Counted from the stretch's first letter, positions 12,873 through 24,054 are shown. The stretch is DNA of 64,000 bases from Massospora cicadina (GCA_022478985.1 JAKSZP010009234.1:62001-126000), one strand, 5' to 3'. The notes: generated from the sequence alone by a model not told the origin. Numbers and translations: made by a program.

Positions 12873-13157
12873 AATATTGGCAGGGGAGTACCAACGCAAG
12901 AATTGGCTATGGATGCGGTTGATTGTTACTCAGGTTTTTAAGGACTTGATTGATTACGCGCCACCATATTTATAAGTTATAGCATATGGTCCATTCTAGA
13001 TGGAATCTAATTTTCTTCCTTAGGGCTGCTATACAATTGTGATAGTATAGGACTATGTATAGAAAAATCAAAGGTTATAAAGGGTGGCAAGATGATTTGC
13101 TGTTTGGCCTTCTCTTGTAATACTCTTAGCTAGATTTGACATAGCCTCTGATTGAAG

Positions 13158-13960
13158 TTAGTTAAATCTTATGGGTGATATCCTAAAATCTTTTTCAGGC
13201 TCTTTAGTATTATCACTGGTAACTTCACGAGCTAATGAAGCCAGAATTCCAGGTTCTCTTACACATAATTCCCTAAGGGAGACATTTTGATAATTGGATG
13301 GAAAATTATCCTCAAAGCCATCAACACACTTGCGAGATATTGGTTCCAATTACTGGATCAGTAGCGGCCATCTTTCATAGCATTGAAGCCAACGTTCCAT
13401 ACGCTTTTTATAAATTCCCATTAGTTGATGAGTTGTGAGGTACTGACGTAGTTGTTCAGTTTCCATGATCATAGCTAAGATCCTCCTATCTCTTGACATA
13501 AAGGTCTTACCGTTATTACACAGTAGAACCTGAGGGCAGCTGTGCCTAGTAAATATGTTTTGATGAAGAAAGTTTACAGTAGCTTTAGCAGTCTGAGCGG
13601 GAAGGAAATTGCATTGACCCATTTTTTGAAATGATCTTTTCATACAAGGAGGGACTGATTCCCTATGTACCAGGTAATGGACCTATGACGTCTAAACTGA
13701 TGGTGTGAAAGTGCTGCTGAGGAGTCATGGGCTGTTAATTGTACTTGGCCCTATGCAGTGTCTGTTCTTAAAAGTGATATAAGCATCTATGTCTTTTACT
13801 ACAGAGTCCAGTATTCCTTCCCAATAGTAGCAATCCTTGATACATTTAATAAATTTTCTAACTTCAACAAGTCCTGAGTTACTGTGGGCTTCCATTATTA
13901 CTGGTACTATTATGAAGGTCGCAAGTAAGGTAGCCTTTCAATTCTAACCTTCTTGTAAAG
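13158..13960 (-). pseudogene. T2 integrase relic
   Basis: On the minus strand a degenerate N-terminal zinc segment (AHSNSGLVEVRKFIK, then CYYWEGILDSVVKD, about 13800-13900) precedes the core. The 97-codon frame at 13350-13643 reads TAKATVNFLHQNIF then CPQVLLCNNGKTFMS. This is the second-Asp motif (normally DNG), here with Asn, which would abolish DDE chemistry. A second frame at 13158-13349 continues the protein downstream. Confidence 0.83.
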
Positions 13961-14302
13961 CATTCTGTCAATAAACTCCATAAGTCGAGCATGTCATTTG
14001 AGCATCTTCTGAACTGGTTCATCTTTGTCGTAAAATACTGGCTTCATGAGAAGGCTTATAATCATTCAGCTTCCCTAATGTCTAAATATAGTAGGAAATC
14101 AAGTCAGTCTATTAACATTCATGTGCTTCATTCTGGATCAGTGGACAATATTCTTTTTGAAGTAATGAAATTTGAGATTTCATTGGACTAGTTTTCCTTT
14201 TGGATCTTTGATGTTTCGTAGCCACTTTAGAGAAGCGTGATCTTTCACAACTGTAAAGCTTGTACTATAAAAGTAGCGCCATAAATTTTATACAGATAGG
14301 AG

Positions 14303-14475
14303 AACAGCTAAGCAATCTTTCTTCGTGATGCTATAATTCTCTCAGCTTTAAAAAAGCGCTTTGCTATAGTAGGACACTGGGTGGTCAATGCCTTTAGCAT
14401 CCAATTGAGAGAGGAGGCACTACAGCTAAGTCGGAGGCGTTAGTAAACAGGATGAATGGCTTACCTTAATCTGAA
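14303..14475 (-). pseudogene. T2 RNase H relic
   Basis: The minus strand reads FILFTNASDLAV, a variant of the TDAS start, then KGIDHPVSYYSKALF and NYSITKKDCLA in shifted frames. These are the usual landmarks of Gypsy RNase H. It lies between integrase and RT as expected. Confidence 0.78.
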
Positions 14476-14494
14476 TGTCATAAAATTGGGCGTC

Positions 14495-14560
14495 TCCTCA
14501 ACAAACTCTTTTTTTAGTACTAGATGGTCCTCAACAAACTCTTTTTTTAGTACTAGATGG
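14495..14560. repeat. 33-bp perfect tandem duplication
   Basis: Two identical 33-base units (14495-14527 and 14528-14560), each starting TCCTCAACAAACTC, followed by a partial third unit (TCCTCAACAAGCTC). It lies between the T2 RNase H and RT relics and looks like a recent local slippage event in dead sequence. Confidence 0.9.
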
Positions 14561-14879
14561 TAGGGTCCTCAACAAGCTCTTCATTGACTCAAATGCAGTT
14601 CTTTACTCTACTCTTACACAAAAGGAGATTCTTTGGCAAGCAAATGGACAAGAGTTTCAGCGTGTTGAGAGAAATTAAGAACAAATTAATGGCAATATCC
14701 CATCATTCCTAGAATGCCTGTATGTCTCAGAGGCTCTTTGGCTCAGAAATCTTGGAGATTGCTTCAACCTTATCGTATAAGGGTTGGATTTCTTCCCACA
14801 ATATGGCATAACCCAAAAATCCAATTCTAATATAAGAAGGTACATTTTGCAGGTTTTGATTTGAAGTGGTTTTCTCTCA

Positions 14880-15420
14880 TCCATTGGAAAACTGACTTAT
14901 TATGTCCAGACGATCAATAAGGGGTTCAGAGAATACAGATATGTCATCTAAGTACACAATCACACAGATGAGTTTAAGATCTGCATTATGTGATCCAATG
15001 CCCATTAAAATGAGGCAGGAGCATTTCATAAACCCTGAGGGAGCTGAAAGGTTAAAATAATCCTTCCGGGCATATCAACACGCATTTTTTATGTCTTCTG
15101 GCGATACATCCATCTGCCAATAACCACTGGTGAGGTCTATGGTGGAGAAAAAATTGAGCCAAAAAGTTAAGCCAGAGCATTATCACTAATGTAATTGGAT
15201 AGCTGTCCTTATTAGTAAAGCTGTTTAGCTTCCAGTAACAATTTACTATTCTGTAAATATCATTCCTCTTCTTTATAAATAACAGTGGGGATGATCATGG
15301 ACTCTGGGAGGGAAAAAGTAAGCCGGCATCCAACGATTGCTTGAGATAAGTCTTCATGTATTAATCCTCTACCTTTGACTTCCTATATGACTTTATCAAA
15401 TAGGGGTTGAATTTTCAACC
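14880..15420 (-). pseudogene. T2 reverse transcriptase relic
   Basis: The minus strand gives FFSTIDLTSGYWQMDVSPED (about 15100-15170), the conserved fingers/palm region, and VIVYLDDISVFSEPL with an intact YLDD box at 14943-14954. Stops occur between the blocks (for example near the FGL-type motif around 15060), so it is not translatable as one protein. Confidence 0.87.
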
Positions 15421-16039
15421 TTTAAACTATGTGATCAGTCTTTCAAGTGACTATAGTCGACATCTGACTTAGAGAAAATTTTTTGATAGTCTTCATAATA
15501 ATTTGTGAACTTTCAAAAGATCTTCTCAATCTAAATTATCAAATACTTTGACTTGGGGATAGTGCAAATTAAATTATCGCCAGGGAGGCCAAAAACAAGG
15601 TAAGTACCAATTCCATTTACCTTGTCAATTTATTAATAAAAAGTAGTTGACCTTTCCAAATCTCTTTATGATTCTAGACTAAGATACTTAATTGATTAGA
15701 TTCCCAAATAGTAGATTAATAAGCCGCTGTTAGTCTGGATTGAGGACTTATGCAAAACTTTAGGTTCAAACCTACTTACTCCTTCAACACTAGTAATATG
15801 CAACAAGCAGTTTGGGTTATACTCAGGATTATGTTGGTAGAAACCACTCTTTATTCTCCTGTTTTAATTTTACCTGCTTGATGGCATAAAATGGTATGAC
15901 CTCTGCAGCATCTACTGAGTAAGGTAGCTTTTTTCATGTTTATTCCAGAGGTAGAATTTCACAAAAGTAAAGTGGTACAAGAACCTCTACCAGAAAAGTG
16001 TAATACATCTTGCTAGAGTTTTATTATCCAGTATAACGG

Positions 16040-16310
16040 AAACTTCATAGTTGATAAGTGATAAGTATCCTTATTTCAGAATAATAATTCCTTTCATATG
16101 ATAACAAACTGCATCCTGATGAGTATATCATATTGAATGTTGTCTAGGGCAAATGTAGGAACTGAGAAAACTAACTTGTCAACTCAGATTGGCAGAGAAA
16201 AGTATGCACCTACGCCTTGGTGTTATTTGGACTGGTGTTACTATACTATTGAGTGTATACACGGTTAGGGGCGAGCTTGATCTTCTTGATTTTTTAGGAT
16301 GAAACAACAT
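16040..16310 (-). pseudogene. T2 protease C-terminal relic
   Basis: The minus strand reads ALDNIQYDILIRMQFVI near 16100-16145, the end segment of a retropepsin domain, located between Gag and RT as expected. The catalytic DTG could not be found with certainty, so the call rests on position and this motif. Confidence 0.5.
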
Positions 16311-16839
16311 CGATGGGTGGTACCATATCAAAAGATAGCCATGACTCAGACTTTTTATGTATACTAATTCCACTTTGGTAATGATTCATTAAACTCTGAA
16401 GGGCTAACACCTGCTTTGTGAGGAACGTTACATTGTGCTTTGGGAAGTATTGGGAATAATCCTAGATTTTCAGAATACTGTAAACATTTGAGACGGGTTG
16501 GATTAACAGGGAAAGGTACTGATCAGCATCACTGGATATAACGATTATCCTGGGACACCCTATAACCTGACTGAGGTAAGTGCCTTTAGAAACCTGGGAA
16601 TCATCGATATTTTTGGCATTCAAGTAGTCTAGAATGGTGAGCTCAGCGGGTGAACCTAAAATATAATGACCTGTCTCCTCATGGCCCCGCAGAGTCATCA
16701 TCAGGTTCATTCTCATTACACATAAGATGAGCGATCAGCAATGTTTTGCATTCAGTTATTTTGGGCCACTCAGCTTTAGAGGTACCTAACGCTAAGCTGA
16801 CCTCCTTTCCACTGCTTGTCAGGGGCAAGGTCTTATTTC

Positions 16840-16890
16840 AACACATCCCTATTATGGTTGTTCTTCTTAAAGTAGTTGCATCTCGGCATT
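16840..16890 (-). pseudogene. T2 Gag CCHC knuckle relic
   Basis: The minus strand reads CNYFKKNNHNRDVL, a CX2CX4HX4C knuckle in which the second and last Cys became Phe and Leu. It resembles the intact G4 knuckle CIYCKKNSHTINVC. The Gag body presumably extends from here through both sides of Lb to about 20700 but is too decayed to outline. Confidence 0.55.
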
Positions 16891-17452
16891 TTTCTCCTTC
16901 TTAGGCTTTTCTTTCTCTAAAGTATAGACTCTGGGGTTTGTAGAGGCCTTTTGGGAGGTCTCTGGCTTGTGTATATCAATTATTTTGAGTAGGACTTCTT
17001 TATGTCTAAGACAAAATTTAAACTTTGTTTGAATTATGTAACATGCATAATTTGTCAGGATTATATGTAAAGCAGCAACAACAGTGGCTATGGCATTGTT
17101 TAAAGTAAACTCTTTTTAAGGTCATCAGCGTTTGGGCATATATATGTAACTGGTCAGAATATTTGACAACTATTTAGTTTCTGAATAATGCAAATTCATA
17201 TAGGCCTGTTTCTCATAGTTAGGCTCTTCTTTTACCTGAATTAATATAATGAGCGCTTCCTTTACTTCCCTTCAGGTATGCAGGTCATCTGTATGAGGTA
17301 TTAATAACCTCTTGAGCCATATGGCTTAAACAAGATAAATTTTTCTTAACCTTTTCATGTACAGTAGCACTTTTCACTCAGCTTCATAGACATTGAAGAA
17401 AGATATGGTGTTACGTTTTCCAGGTGTAAACTTATACTTTAAAGTAGACTTA

Positions 17453-17466
17453 GAAATAGTGTCCAT
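17453..17466. repeat. Left target-site duplication of Lb
   Basis: GAAATAGTGTCCAT, repeated exactly at 19374-19387. Confidence 0.93.
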
Positions 17467-17483
17467 AAAAAACTCTCTTTAAC

Positions 17484-17505
17484 CGCTCAAAGTCACTTTT
17501 AAGCG
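17484..17505 (+). promoter_or_regulatory. 5' hairpin of Lb
   Basis: CGCTCAAA/TTTAAGCG with one C-A mismatch and loop GTCACT. It is the La hairpin with a single substitution. Confidence 0.7.
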
Positions 17506-17558
17506 ATTTTAAATTTAAGTTTATTTATCCACAGCCATCTGCCCAAACCTATTCTTTG

Positions 17559-19262
17559 ATGTCCTTGGCTCTGCCGCCTGCCACCCCAGTGTGGGGCTGC
17601 AGTGCACCCCCACCTAGCGTTTTCCGCCCTGCAGGCAAGCGCGTTCAGACGGGCTCAAACAGCCCGCCCACTGCTTCCAACCGTTTTGTCCCCCCACGGG
17701 ACTTAGCGCTCCACCTGGCGCGCGTCCACCCTTCTCGCCCCCATCCTCTCGCCCTCCCTCGCTCTGCTATTCGCTATTGCCTCAGAGTGGACTATGGGCG
17801 TTTGTTCCCATATGCCAATAAGGCAATTATTGACCTAGCCACTACAGCCTTTGCGCCAGCTGGCTTTATAGACTTCCGCCCTTTTAAGGGCTACTTTGAC
17901 GTTGGGTTCCAATCTGAGGAGGATGCTGAAGCGGCAGCACAAACTCCTCTAATTTATAAAAAAAACCCATTCCCACAACCCGTACTCGCCTCCCTTCAGA
18001 CACCACGCTAGTGGTATCCTTTGCAAATCTCCCATCCCACCTTCCACCCCAGGTTTTGTATGACCAGTTGGTCGCGGGGCTCATGGCTTATGGCACTCAG
18101 CCCAACCTCATCTTTGCCATTCCATCTGGTGTGGAACGCCTTGCTGCTCCTCGTGCAACAGCCACAATCATACCACACCACCCTACCATAGCCCAACAAA
18201 TCCCACCCCGCGCTAGTGTGGCTGTAGCAACTGATCATTTCTTTTGGGCTCGGGTTGATAATGGTAGGCAGATTTGTTCTCTCTGCTTTGGCCTCAATCA
18301 TGCAAAAAGAGCATGCCCTAAGGCCAAATCCGCTGCTGCGGCTTCTGAGCCCCCTCTGGAGGTTCAGTGTGGGGCGCTTTGCTGCCCCCTCCCACCCTCC
18401 AGTCTCGTTCAGTGGGCCCACATGGAAAATCAGCCCCACCCAAAACCTCCATCCTCACTCTCCCACCTAAATCTACGCCAGCCAATCAGAGCAATGCTTG
18501 GAACAACATTCGTACCCAGGCAGCTGCCCATTCGCCCAATCCTACCCACTAAAATTTAAATGCCACTATTCCAGTGAACCAAAATCCATGGGATCTATTG
18601 GCTGAAACTGACGAATCAGGTAATATCCTTATTAGTAAGCATACAGGTCAACCTCTCTGCCATGGCAATTATGGTCGGGCAGAATTTTTCCTTCCTGACT
18701 TTGATGAAACCCCTACCCCTCGCCATTTTGCTCCTCTACCCAATACAACCCCCTTCCAAAGTGACCACCAGCTCGCCTTAGCTGCGGTGGCCTCTCCTCA
18801 TTGCCCAAAACTACGCACCGCGGTGGCCCAGTCAGTGGCTCAGCTCCAGCATGGCCTGCCCACCATCTTCTTCCCCCTGACTTCCCTGAATCTCTCTGCA
18901 GTGACATCTCAAAATTATTTGATGATGCTGAAATTTCTGTTATGAATGTCGCAACACTTGCTTCATTCAACCCCTCAGCCAAAATCACCCGCCACAGTAT
19001 CTCCCTTTTCACCCAACTTCCTGAAGCCCGCAAAGAAGCTGAAGTTCTCCTCGCAGCTTTTGTTGAGACACTTTCCCGTCATTATCTTGATGCAGAAGTG
19101 GAAAACTCCTACTACGCTGACCTCAGCCCCCACTATGCAGATGCCCCAACGCCCTGGCTCTCTGCTCTGATCTGGTACTGTAACCAACGTCCCTTGATCG
19201 AGGTGGGTCTTTCTGAAAACCAACCCCCCGACCCCTCCTCACCCTCTGCCATGGTGGGTTAA
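17559..19262 (+). pseudogene. Lb ORF1, best-preserved copy of this subfamily
   Basis: The first frame runs from ATG 17559 to 18011. A one-base shift in an A/C homopolymer near 17957-17970 moves coding to the frame that holds SFANLPSHLPP and the CCHC knuckle CSLCFGLNHAKRAC (about 18277-18318). The region before the knuckle resembles the RRM-like part of Ld ORF1. After a stop at about 18551, coding continues in other frames as WDLLAETDESGN (from 18574) and then a segment of about 120 residues rich in acidic and aromatic residues that ends at 19262. La has the same homopolymer shift. The role by homology is RNA binding in the LINE particle. Confidence 0.82.
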
Positions 19263-19322
19263 GAAGATTTCTGCTTCCCACCTGGTTAGTAGTTTGTTTT
19301 GCCATTTTGAGTGTTGTGATTG

Positions 19323-19349
19323 GTACTGTCCGTCCCCTGGTCGGCGTAC
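19323..19349 (+). promoter_or_regulatory. 3' hairpin of Lb
   Basis: GTAC...GTAC stem around TGTCCGTCCCCTGGTCGGC, followed by two repeats of GAATAAAT before the target duplication. Confidence 0.7.
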
Positions 19350-19373
19350 TTTGAATAAATTGAATAAATCGAA

Positions 19374-19387
19374 GAAATAGTGTCCAT
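19374..19387. repeat. Right target-site duplication of Lb
   Basis: Exact copy of 17453-17466. Confidence 0.93.
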
Positions 19388-20773
19388 TACTATTAAAATG
19401 AAGTGTACTCAGAGAGCTTCAGATTCAGTAATTTCAGTTCATACGTTTCTCTGTTTAATTTGGCATTTGATTCAACATATTTGGCCCTGTAGAGGTTTGA
19501 GATGTTGCTCTTTTTCCTCCAGGGTAAATCTTGGCGTAATATCCAGCAAAATGATTCTTCATTCATGAACGACTCTATTATTCTCCAAATTATTAATACA
19601 TATGTATATATTGTAGGTTACTAATGAGCGAAAGAGCTGAACATTTGCAAAATCTTGTTCTCATTTTCTAATACTCCAATGCACAGATTCAAGTCCTCCT
19701 TATCTCTTTGCATTTTAAATGAGGCGGCTTGTCAACTTGGCTTTCAACTCCTCTGTAAGAGTATTCCAGCATTTCTCGGCTTTATTGAGGTGACAGTAGA
19801 CTTGGTTAATGTCCTTTTTAAAGGGGATTTGCCTCTAATTTCAAACTCCAATTTGCCAAGTTAATTAATAATGAAAGAGTAGATGCAGGAGTTTCATGGT
19901 TTACAAGAACCTGTTTAACTTGGGCTAGTCAAAAATTACTTTGGTGACATTGATAAAGTCTCAGGGTTTTGATGGGCCTCCAGATCATCAATTCGTCATA
20001 GGGCTTGCTCAGCTGGTCCTTAAGGAGGGCGATCTGTTTTTCCTACTGCTGATGGCTAATAGAATATTGGGCCGCCATTTTATCATAAGCTTTAATATCT
20101 TGTCTTTGGATCTCATCAGCAAATTCATCAAGTCTTTACTTAGTATTTTTGACTGAGATGTCCTTTTGGAGAAGCTTCATAGTTTCCTCCACATATTTGA
20201 TAACACCAGAATCAATAGTACCCATTTGATTATGAGGCTGAATAATGTAGTGCAGTTTCTTTGATTAAACGTTGGACATCCCCTAAACTTTGTGATGCCT
20301 AATTATTTACCTGCTTATACGCCAAACATAAGGCCCCTTGGTATTAATATGATGGTGAAGTTCCTCATTATGGACTCCTGATAAATGCACGATATGATAA
20401 AGCGCAGGGTGTACAGATTGCATGTTATATTGAGAGAGATTTGCACTTGATCTTTAACTCTCTGGGGAACACTGTTTTCATTTAGTTTCATGAAAGTTCT
20501 TTCCATGATGGATGCTTTTTGTAAATGGCTCTTTCTCCTGGGGTAATAAGTCCATTAGTAACTTTCAGTCATTCATTGAAATCTAGGTTAGATGACGAGA
20601 TAAGGAAAACCCCAGAGTAATTTCTTTAACTTCTTTAAACGTGATGATGGGTGGAATCCCCATTTTATCATCTTCTTCACCATTCCCATTGTGCACCCAG
20701 TCAGTGTAACCATTAATAAAGTTATCTTCCATGGTGTGATCAATTAGTAGCAGGTATCAAAAAGCGTCAGCTG

Positions 20774-20793
20774 AGCTCCTGTAGCGAGAACCA
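20774..20793 (-). other. T2 primer-binding site
   Basis: On the minus strand, directly after the 5' LTR, stands TGGTTCTCGCTACAGGAGCT. It begins with the TGG that pairs with tRNA CCA ends. The matching tRNA cannot be named from sequence alone. Confidence 0.65.
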
Positions 20794-21432
20794 GCCTGTA
20801 AGACTTCCATTTTTAGATTTGATGGTGCTATGCCCAGAAAGCCTAACTGTCAATACTTTAAGCCGTTTAAGATGCACAACCAGTTAATTTTAAATTTTAC
20901 AGTGTGTCAAGTCACCATAATGTCACGTCACATGAGTATATATCCTATGACTATATGGAATAATGGACTTTTGAAGTTGAGTGCCAAAACGAGATATAGA
21001 ATTAATGGCGTAACTTTAGTGTAGATGAGATGTTTTTATACATCAAATTTAACAATATAAACCTAAAAGAAAAAGGAATAATAAATAATTGGAGAGGAAA
21101 CTATGGAAGTGAGGCTCTTGTTCAAGCGATGGATATATGATGGTATAATGCCTTTGTATCATATTTTTAATAGTGCAGTGTTATAAGGTAAATGTACTAA
21201 GTTGGATGAGAATTGTTATCATTTAGATTAATTTCTGGTCAGACTCTTGATTATTACTCTTTTCAGGTTCGTCTTAAGCTATTATTGCATTAAGTGCCAC
21301 CCTGAGTATTTATCATCTGACCTTCTGATGATCCTTCATTTCCAATAGGTAGGTTTCATCCCAAATGTATCTTAGGCTTTAATTGATCTGATGAACTTTT
21401 CTTAGTATTAATTTGAGCCTTAATGGCTACTG

Positions 21433-21450
21433 ATTTATATATGTGTTAAA
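21433..21450. repeat. Left target-site duplication of S1
   Basis: ATTTATATATGTGTTAAA, matched imperfectly by ATTTATCCATGTGATTAAA at 21742-21760. Confidence 0.75.
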
Positions 21451-21741
21451 TTTATTTGAGACAAGCCAACCAGGGGACAGACATTACTGAAACAGAGAAA
21501 GAAAGTATCAACATGAAACCTGAGCAGTGTCAACTTCATTATAGAAAGTTTTCCACCTCCGGATTGGGACTTGGTTTTAATCTGGTTACATCATGGGTAA
21601 GGTTTTTGTGTTATTAGATCTACTAACCGCCAATAGCTTCCTTCAGCTGGCACCCCAATTGATGTGCGAAGGGCAGAAATAAACCCTGCAACCTTCAGGT
21701 TGGCAGCCATATGTCCTACCAACTCGCCTTCCACCCCCTTT
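21451..21741 (-). mobile_element. S1: tRNA-derived SINE with LINE 3' tail
   Basis: On the minus strand the element opens with a tRNA-like head: an A-box-like GGCGAGTTGGTAGGAC (about 21709-21728) and a B-box region GGTTGCAGGGTTTATT (about 21678-21693). A body of about 180 bases shared with S2 follows. It ends in a tail TGTCTGTCCCCTGGTTGGC plus CAAATAAA (21451-21485) that matches the 3' end of LINEs Lc and Le. Length 291 bp, no coding capacity. The other T2 LTR keeps the empty site. Such SINEs are made by Pol III and copied by the partner LINE RT. Confidence 0.87.
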
Positions 21742-21760
21742 ATTTATCCATGTGATTAAA
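21742..21760. repeat. Right target-site duplication of S1
   Basis: Diverged copy of 21433-21450. Confidence 0.75.
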
Positions 21761-21862
21761 CAAATTAGCTTCCTTAAACCCCTTCCAAGGTCTAGGCGCT
21801 AACTCGTTTGTGGGAGTTGATTGGTTAATATTCTTCCCTTCATTTATATCCTGATATCTAAT

Positions 21863-22700
21863 TGATAAGAAGGGAAACATTTACACCTTTATAACGCTGC
21901 TTGAAACAGCTTGCGACATGACAGTGAGAAAACAGAAATGGGCACTTTTATGAGCTCTCTAAAACTGGAGATTCAGAAGCTAGTTATGTCTAAGATTTTA
22001 AAGTGAGTCTAACATAAATAATGCCAAGGAATATAGTATAAATGAGTTTAAAGAGAAAAAGTGATGTCTACCTACAAAACCGCTAACTTTAATATTTCTT
22101 ATAAAGATAGCAGAGCATGGAGTTTTCAGACTGCTTATAAGGATTCTTCTTAAGCAAGATGTAAGCCTTGTCCTGGGGAGAGAATTGACATATACTGCTG
22201 TGCGGGACTTGACCTTAAGATACTCAAATGGCCTCATAAGTCCCAAATTAAGGTTTAAGCTTACATCATCAATTTAGCATTTAGATTCAGAGTATTTCCT
22301 GAATTACTCAAAATTTAACTAATAATCATTATAATATCATTCGCAATTAATTCTCCTAAATCCAAGGCCAAATTCACATGACTCCATCATCTGTGGCCCA
22401 AAGCTCCCAATATTATCATCAGCTGTTCAATTTGGAATAGTAACTTAAAACTCAAAACCATGACTATTGAAAGAGCTTTTACTTAAGGTTAATACTAATT
22501 TAACTTATGCTATAAAATCTCCAGGAGATCAAGAAGTTTAGCTGACTTTCCAAGTTTAGATGTTATGAAGGACAAACCACTTGGGAATCAAGAATGACTG
22601 ATGAATCACTCTTCACCAAACCCATTGAATCATGATTCTTTTTTTTCTTTCAACAATATTATAGGTAGTACTGCCTTTTTTAAATAAAATACTTTTTCAA
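21863..22700. other. No recognised gene
   Basis: AT-rich; the only longer open frame (21998-22246, minus) has no motif. Nothing supportable. Confidence 0.5.
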
Positions 22701-23679
22701 AAGAAATAAATTATTTATCTTATTTTTATTTAAGTTCTTATAATGTTCCAATGAACAACGTCTCGTCCATCTCTGCTTTTTATGGACCCCTTTCCTATCA
22801 GCTGGCCGTGATGCTTTAAGCCTCCTGCAGTCAGCCACAATGTCATGCTCCCCAGAGTTAGCACCTGCAAGCGCAAATGGCGGAGTTTCAACAAAGATTT
22901 TACCTGGAGGTGCAACTAATCTATTGCTCTAAGGTCCTGAACCTCAATTATGCCCATATTGTCTGTGTAAGGCTCAAGCTATAAAAGGATTTTTATCATA
23001 CACTGATATCAATTTTGAATGCCAATCATGATGTGTCCAGAAATATGAAACTAAATATGACAATGAGCCGCCATTTTTGACACTCCCAATAAGTGAATTA
23101 TAAAACTTGAATTCTCATATAAGATCCAACTTAGTGGACATTGACATGATTGGAATGAAATGACATTGTTTTGGAAAAGGCGACATTCAAAAAATATAAT
23201 TAGCATGAGATCAAAAGAAAGAGGAATTGAACAACGCAATATATTAACCTGATGACCAATACTAAAGCTCAAATTGTCCACCCAGCAGAAAATAAAGACT
23301 GGAAAAGAGGTGCCAGTGTAGAAAAAGGATGTTTCAATTAGCTGATACAATTAATATACCTTCTGAAGAGCTGACCAACTATCCAAGACTATCATCTTAC
23401 TATTAGCAAGGATACGAGTTTCATCATTGGATATCCATCAGGTAGTCATAGCCGAAGTAAATGAGTTATTACTAACTCACAGAGAATAGATGTTTGAACA
23501 AGCACTAGAAACCTTGTCTAAGTCACATGTACAATTTTTATGGGAAGGAGATGAACTTCTAGTCCCCTCACAAACCTTTCAAAATTAAGAGTAAACATAT
23601 CTGTACCTTTAGGTACCTAAAGAGGTCCAGTTCTCACGTAATTGAAGAGCTGCACTCATAATTAGGGATGGCCAACAAT

Positions 23680-24007
23680 ATAGACAAACTAAATATCTTT
23701 TTACTTATGACTCAAAGTGCACCTATGTTTATGCTACTTTAGGTAAGCTCAAGTTTAGAGCAATTGTAGACATAGGTGCACCAATTAACATAGTGTCCAC
23801 CATATTGGTTGAAACTTAGTCTGGCGTCGGATGTATACCATATCTAGGATAAAATATGGGGGTATAAAGCTCCGCCACATCACTGGAAGCATACAGCGCA
23901 CTACCATTATAGTTTAATTCAATGGTAGTCACTGACTCTGCCATTATCCCACTGAACCAAAACTATGAGATCATTAGTAAAACTGCCTTACTAAGGAATT
24001 ATGGTTT
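23680..24007 (+). pseudogene. G5 retropepsin relic
   Basis: FRAIVDIGAPINIVSTILVE (about 23750-23812) is the active-site loop of a Gypsy protease with DTG changed to DIG; G2 has the same loop with DTG intact. The part VVTDSAIIPLNQNYEIIS (about 23930-23980) matches the C-terminal half of the G2 protease. Stops lie between the two. Lc is inserted directly behind the domain. Confidence 0.75.
23993..24007. repeat. Left target-site duplication of Lc
   Basis: AAGGAATTATGGTTT, repeated exactly at 29245-29259. Confidence 0.93.
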
Positions 24008-24034
24008 TGGTGGGCTCTACCGCTTTTCTTTCTT

Positions 24035-24054
24035 GTAACAATCACTTAAGTTAC
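24035..24054 (+). promoter_or_regulatory. 5' hairpin of Lc
   Basis: GTAAC/GTTAC stem with TCACT in the loop, preceded by a pyrimidine run TTTTCTTTCTT that is also present before the Ld hairpin. Confidence 0.62.

Larger units (their letters stand above)
17467..19373 (+). mobile_element. Lb: ORF1-only LINE-derived element inside T2
   Basis: Flanked by an exact 14-bp duplication. Nearly the same as La across its length, but with fewer lesions and a different 5' junction. It has the 5' hairpin (17484), ORF1 relic and 3' hairpin (19323) and lacks endonuclease and RT. Because La and Lb share both ends, the short form is a propagated subfamily, not two independent truncations. It is inserted in the Gag region of T2, opposite to T2 transcription. 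Confidence 0.9.
12099..21862 (-). mobile_element. T2: Gypsy-type LTR retrotransposon, host of Lb and S1
   Basis: Two diverged direct repeats (12099-12858 and 20797-21862) flank a minus-strand pol gene. Going up in coordinate the order is 3' LTR, polypurine tract, integrase, RNase H, RT, protease, a knuckle relic, a Gag-like region, primer-binding site, 5' LTR. Both LTRs have TGT...ACA-type ends. Taking out Lb and S1 with their duplications leaves about 7.5 kb, normal for Gypsy. All domains carry stops and frameshifts. No clear 5-bp target duplication is seen. Confidence 0.88.
20797..21862 (-). repeat. 5' LTR of T2, interrupted by SINE S1
   Basis: Starts TGTAAGACTTCC, ends near 21862. It aligns with 12099-12858 once the SINE and its duplication are removed, leaving about 756 bp. 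The LTRs show many substitutions and small indels, so T2 is old. The empty site in the other LTR confirms the SINE boundaries. Confidence 0.85.
22700..24007 (+). mobile_element. G5: Gypsy Gag/protease relic, host of Lc
   Basis: A retropepsin-like segment at 23680-24007 identifies this as Gypsy debris. A cysteine-rich PQLCPYCLCKAQ near 22945-22980 might be the remains of a Gag knuckle, but the spacing is wrong for certainty. The right side of the broken element should resume at 29260, but no clear domain is seen there. Limits are approximate. Confidence 0.55.
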
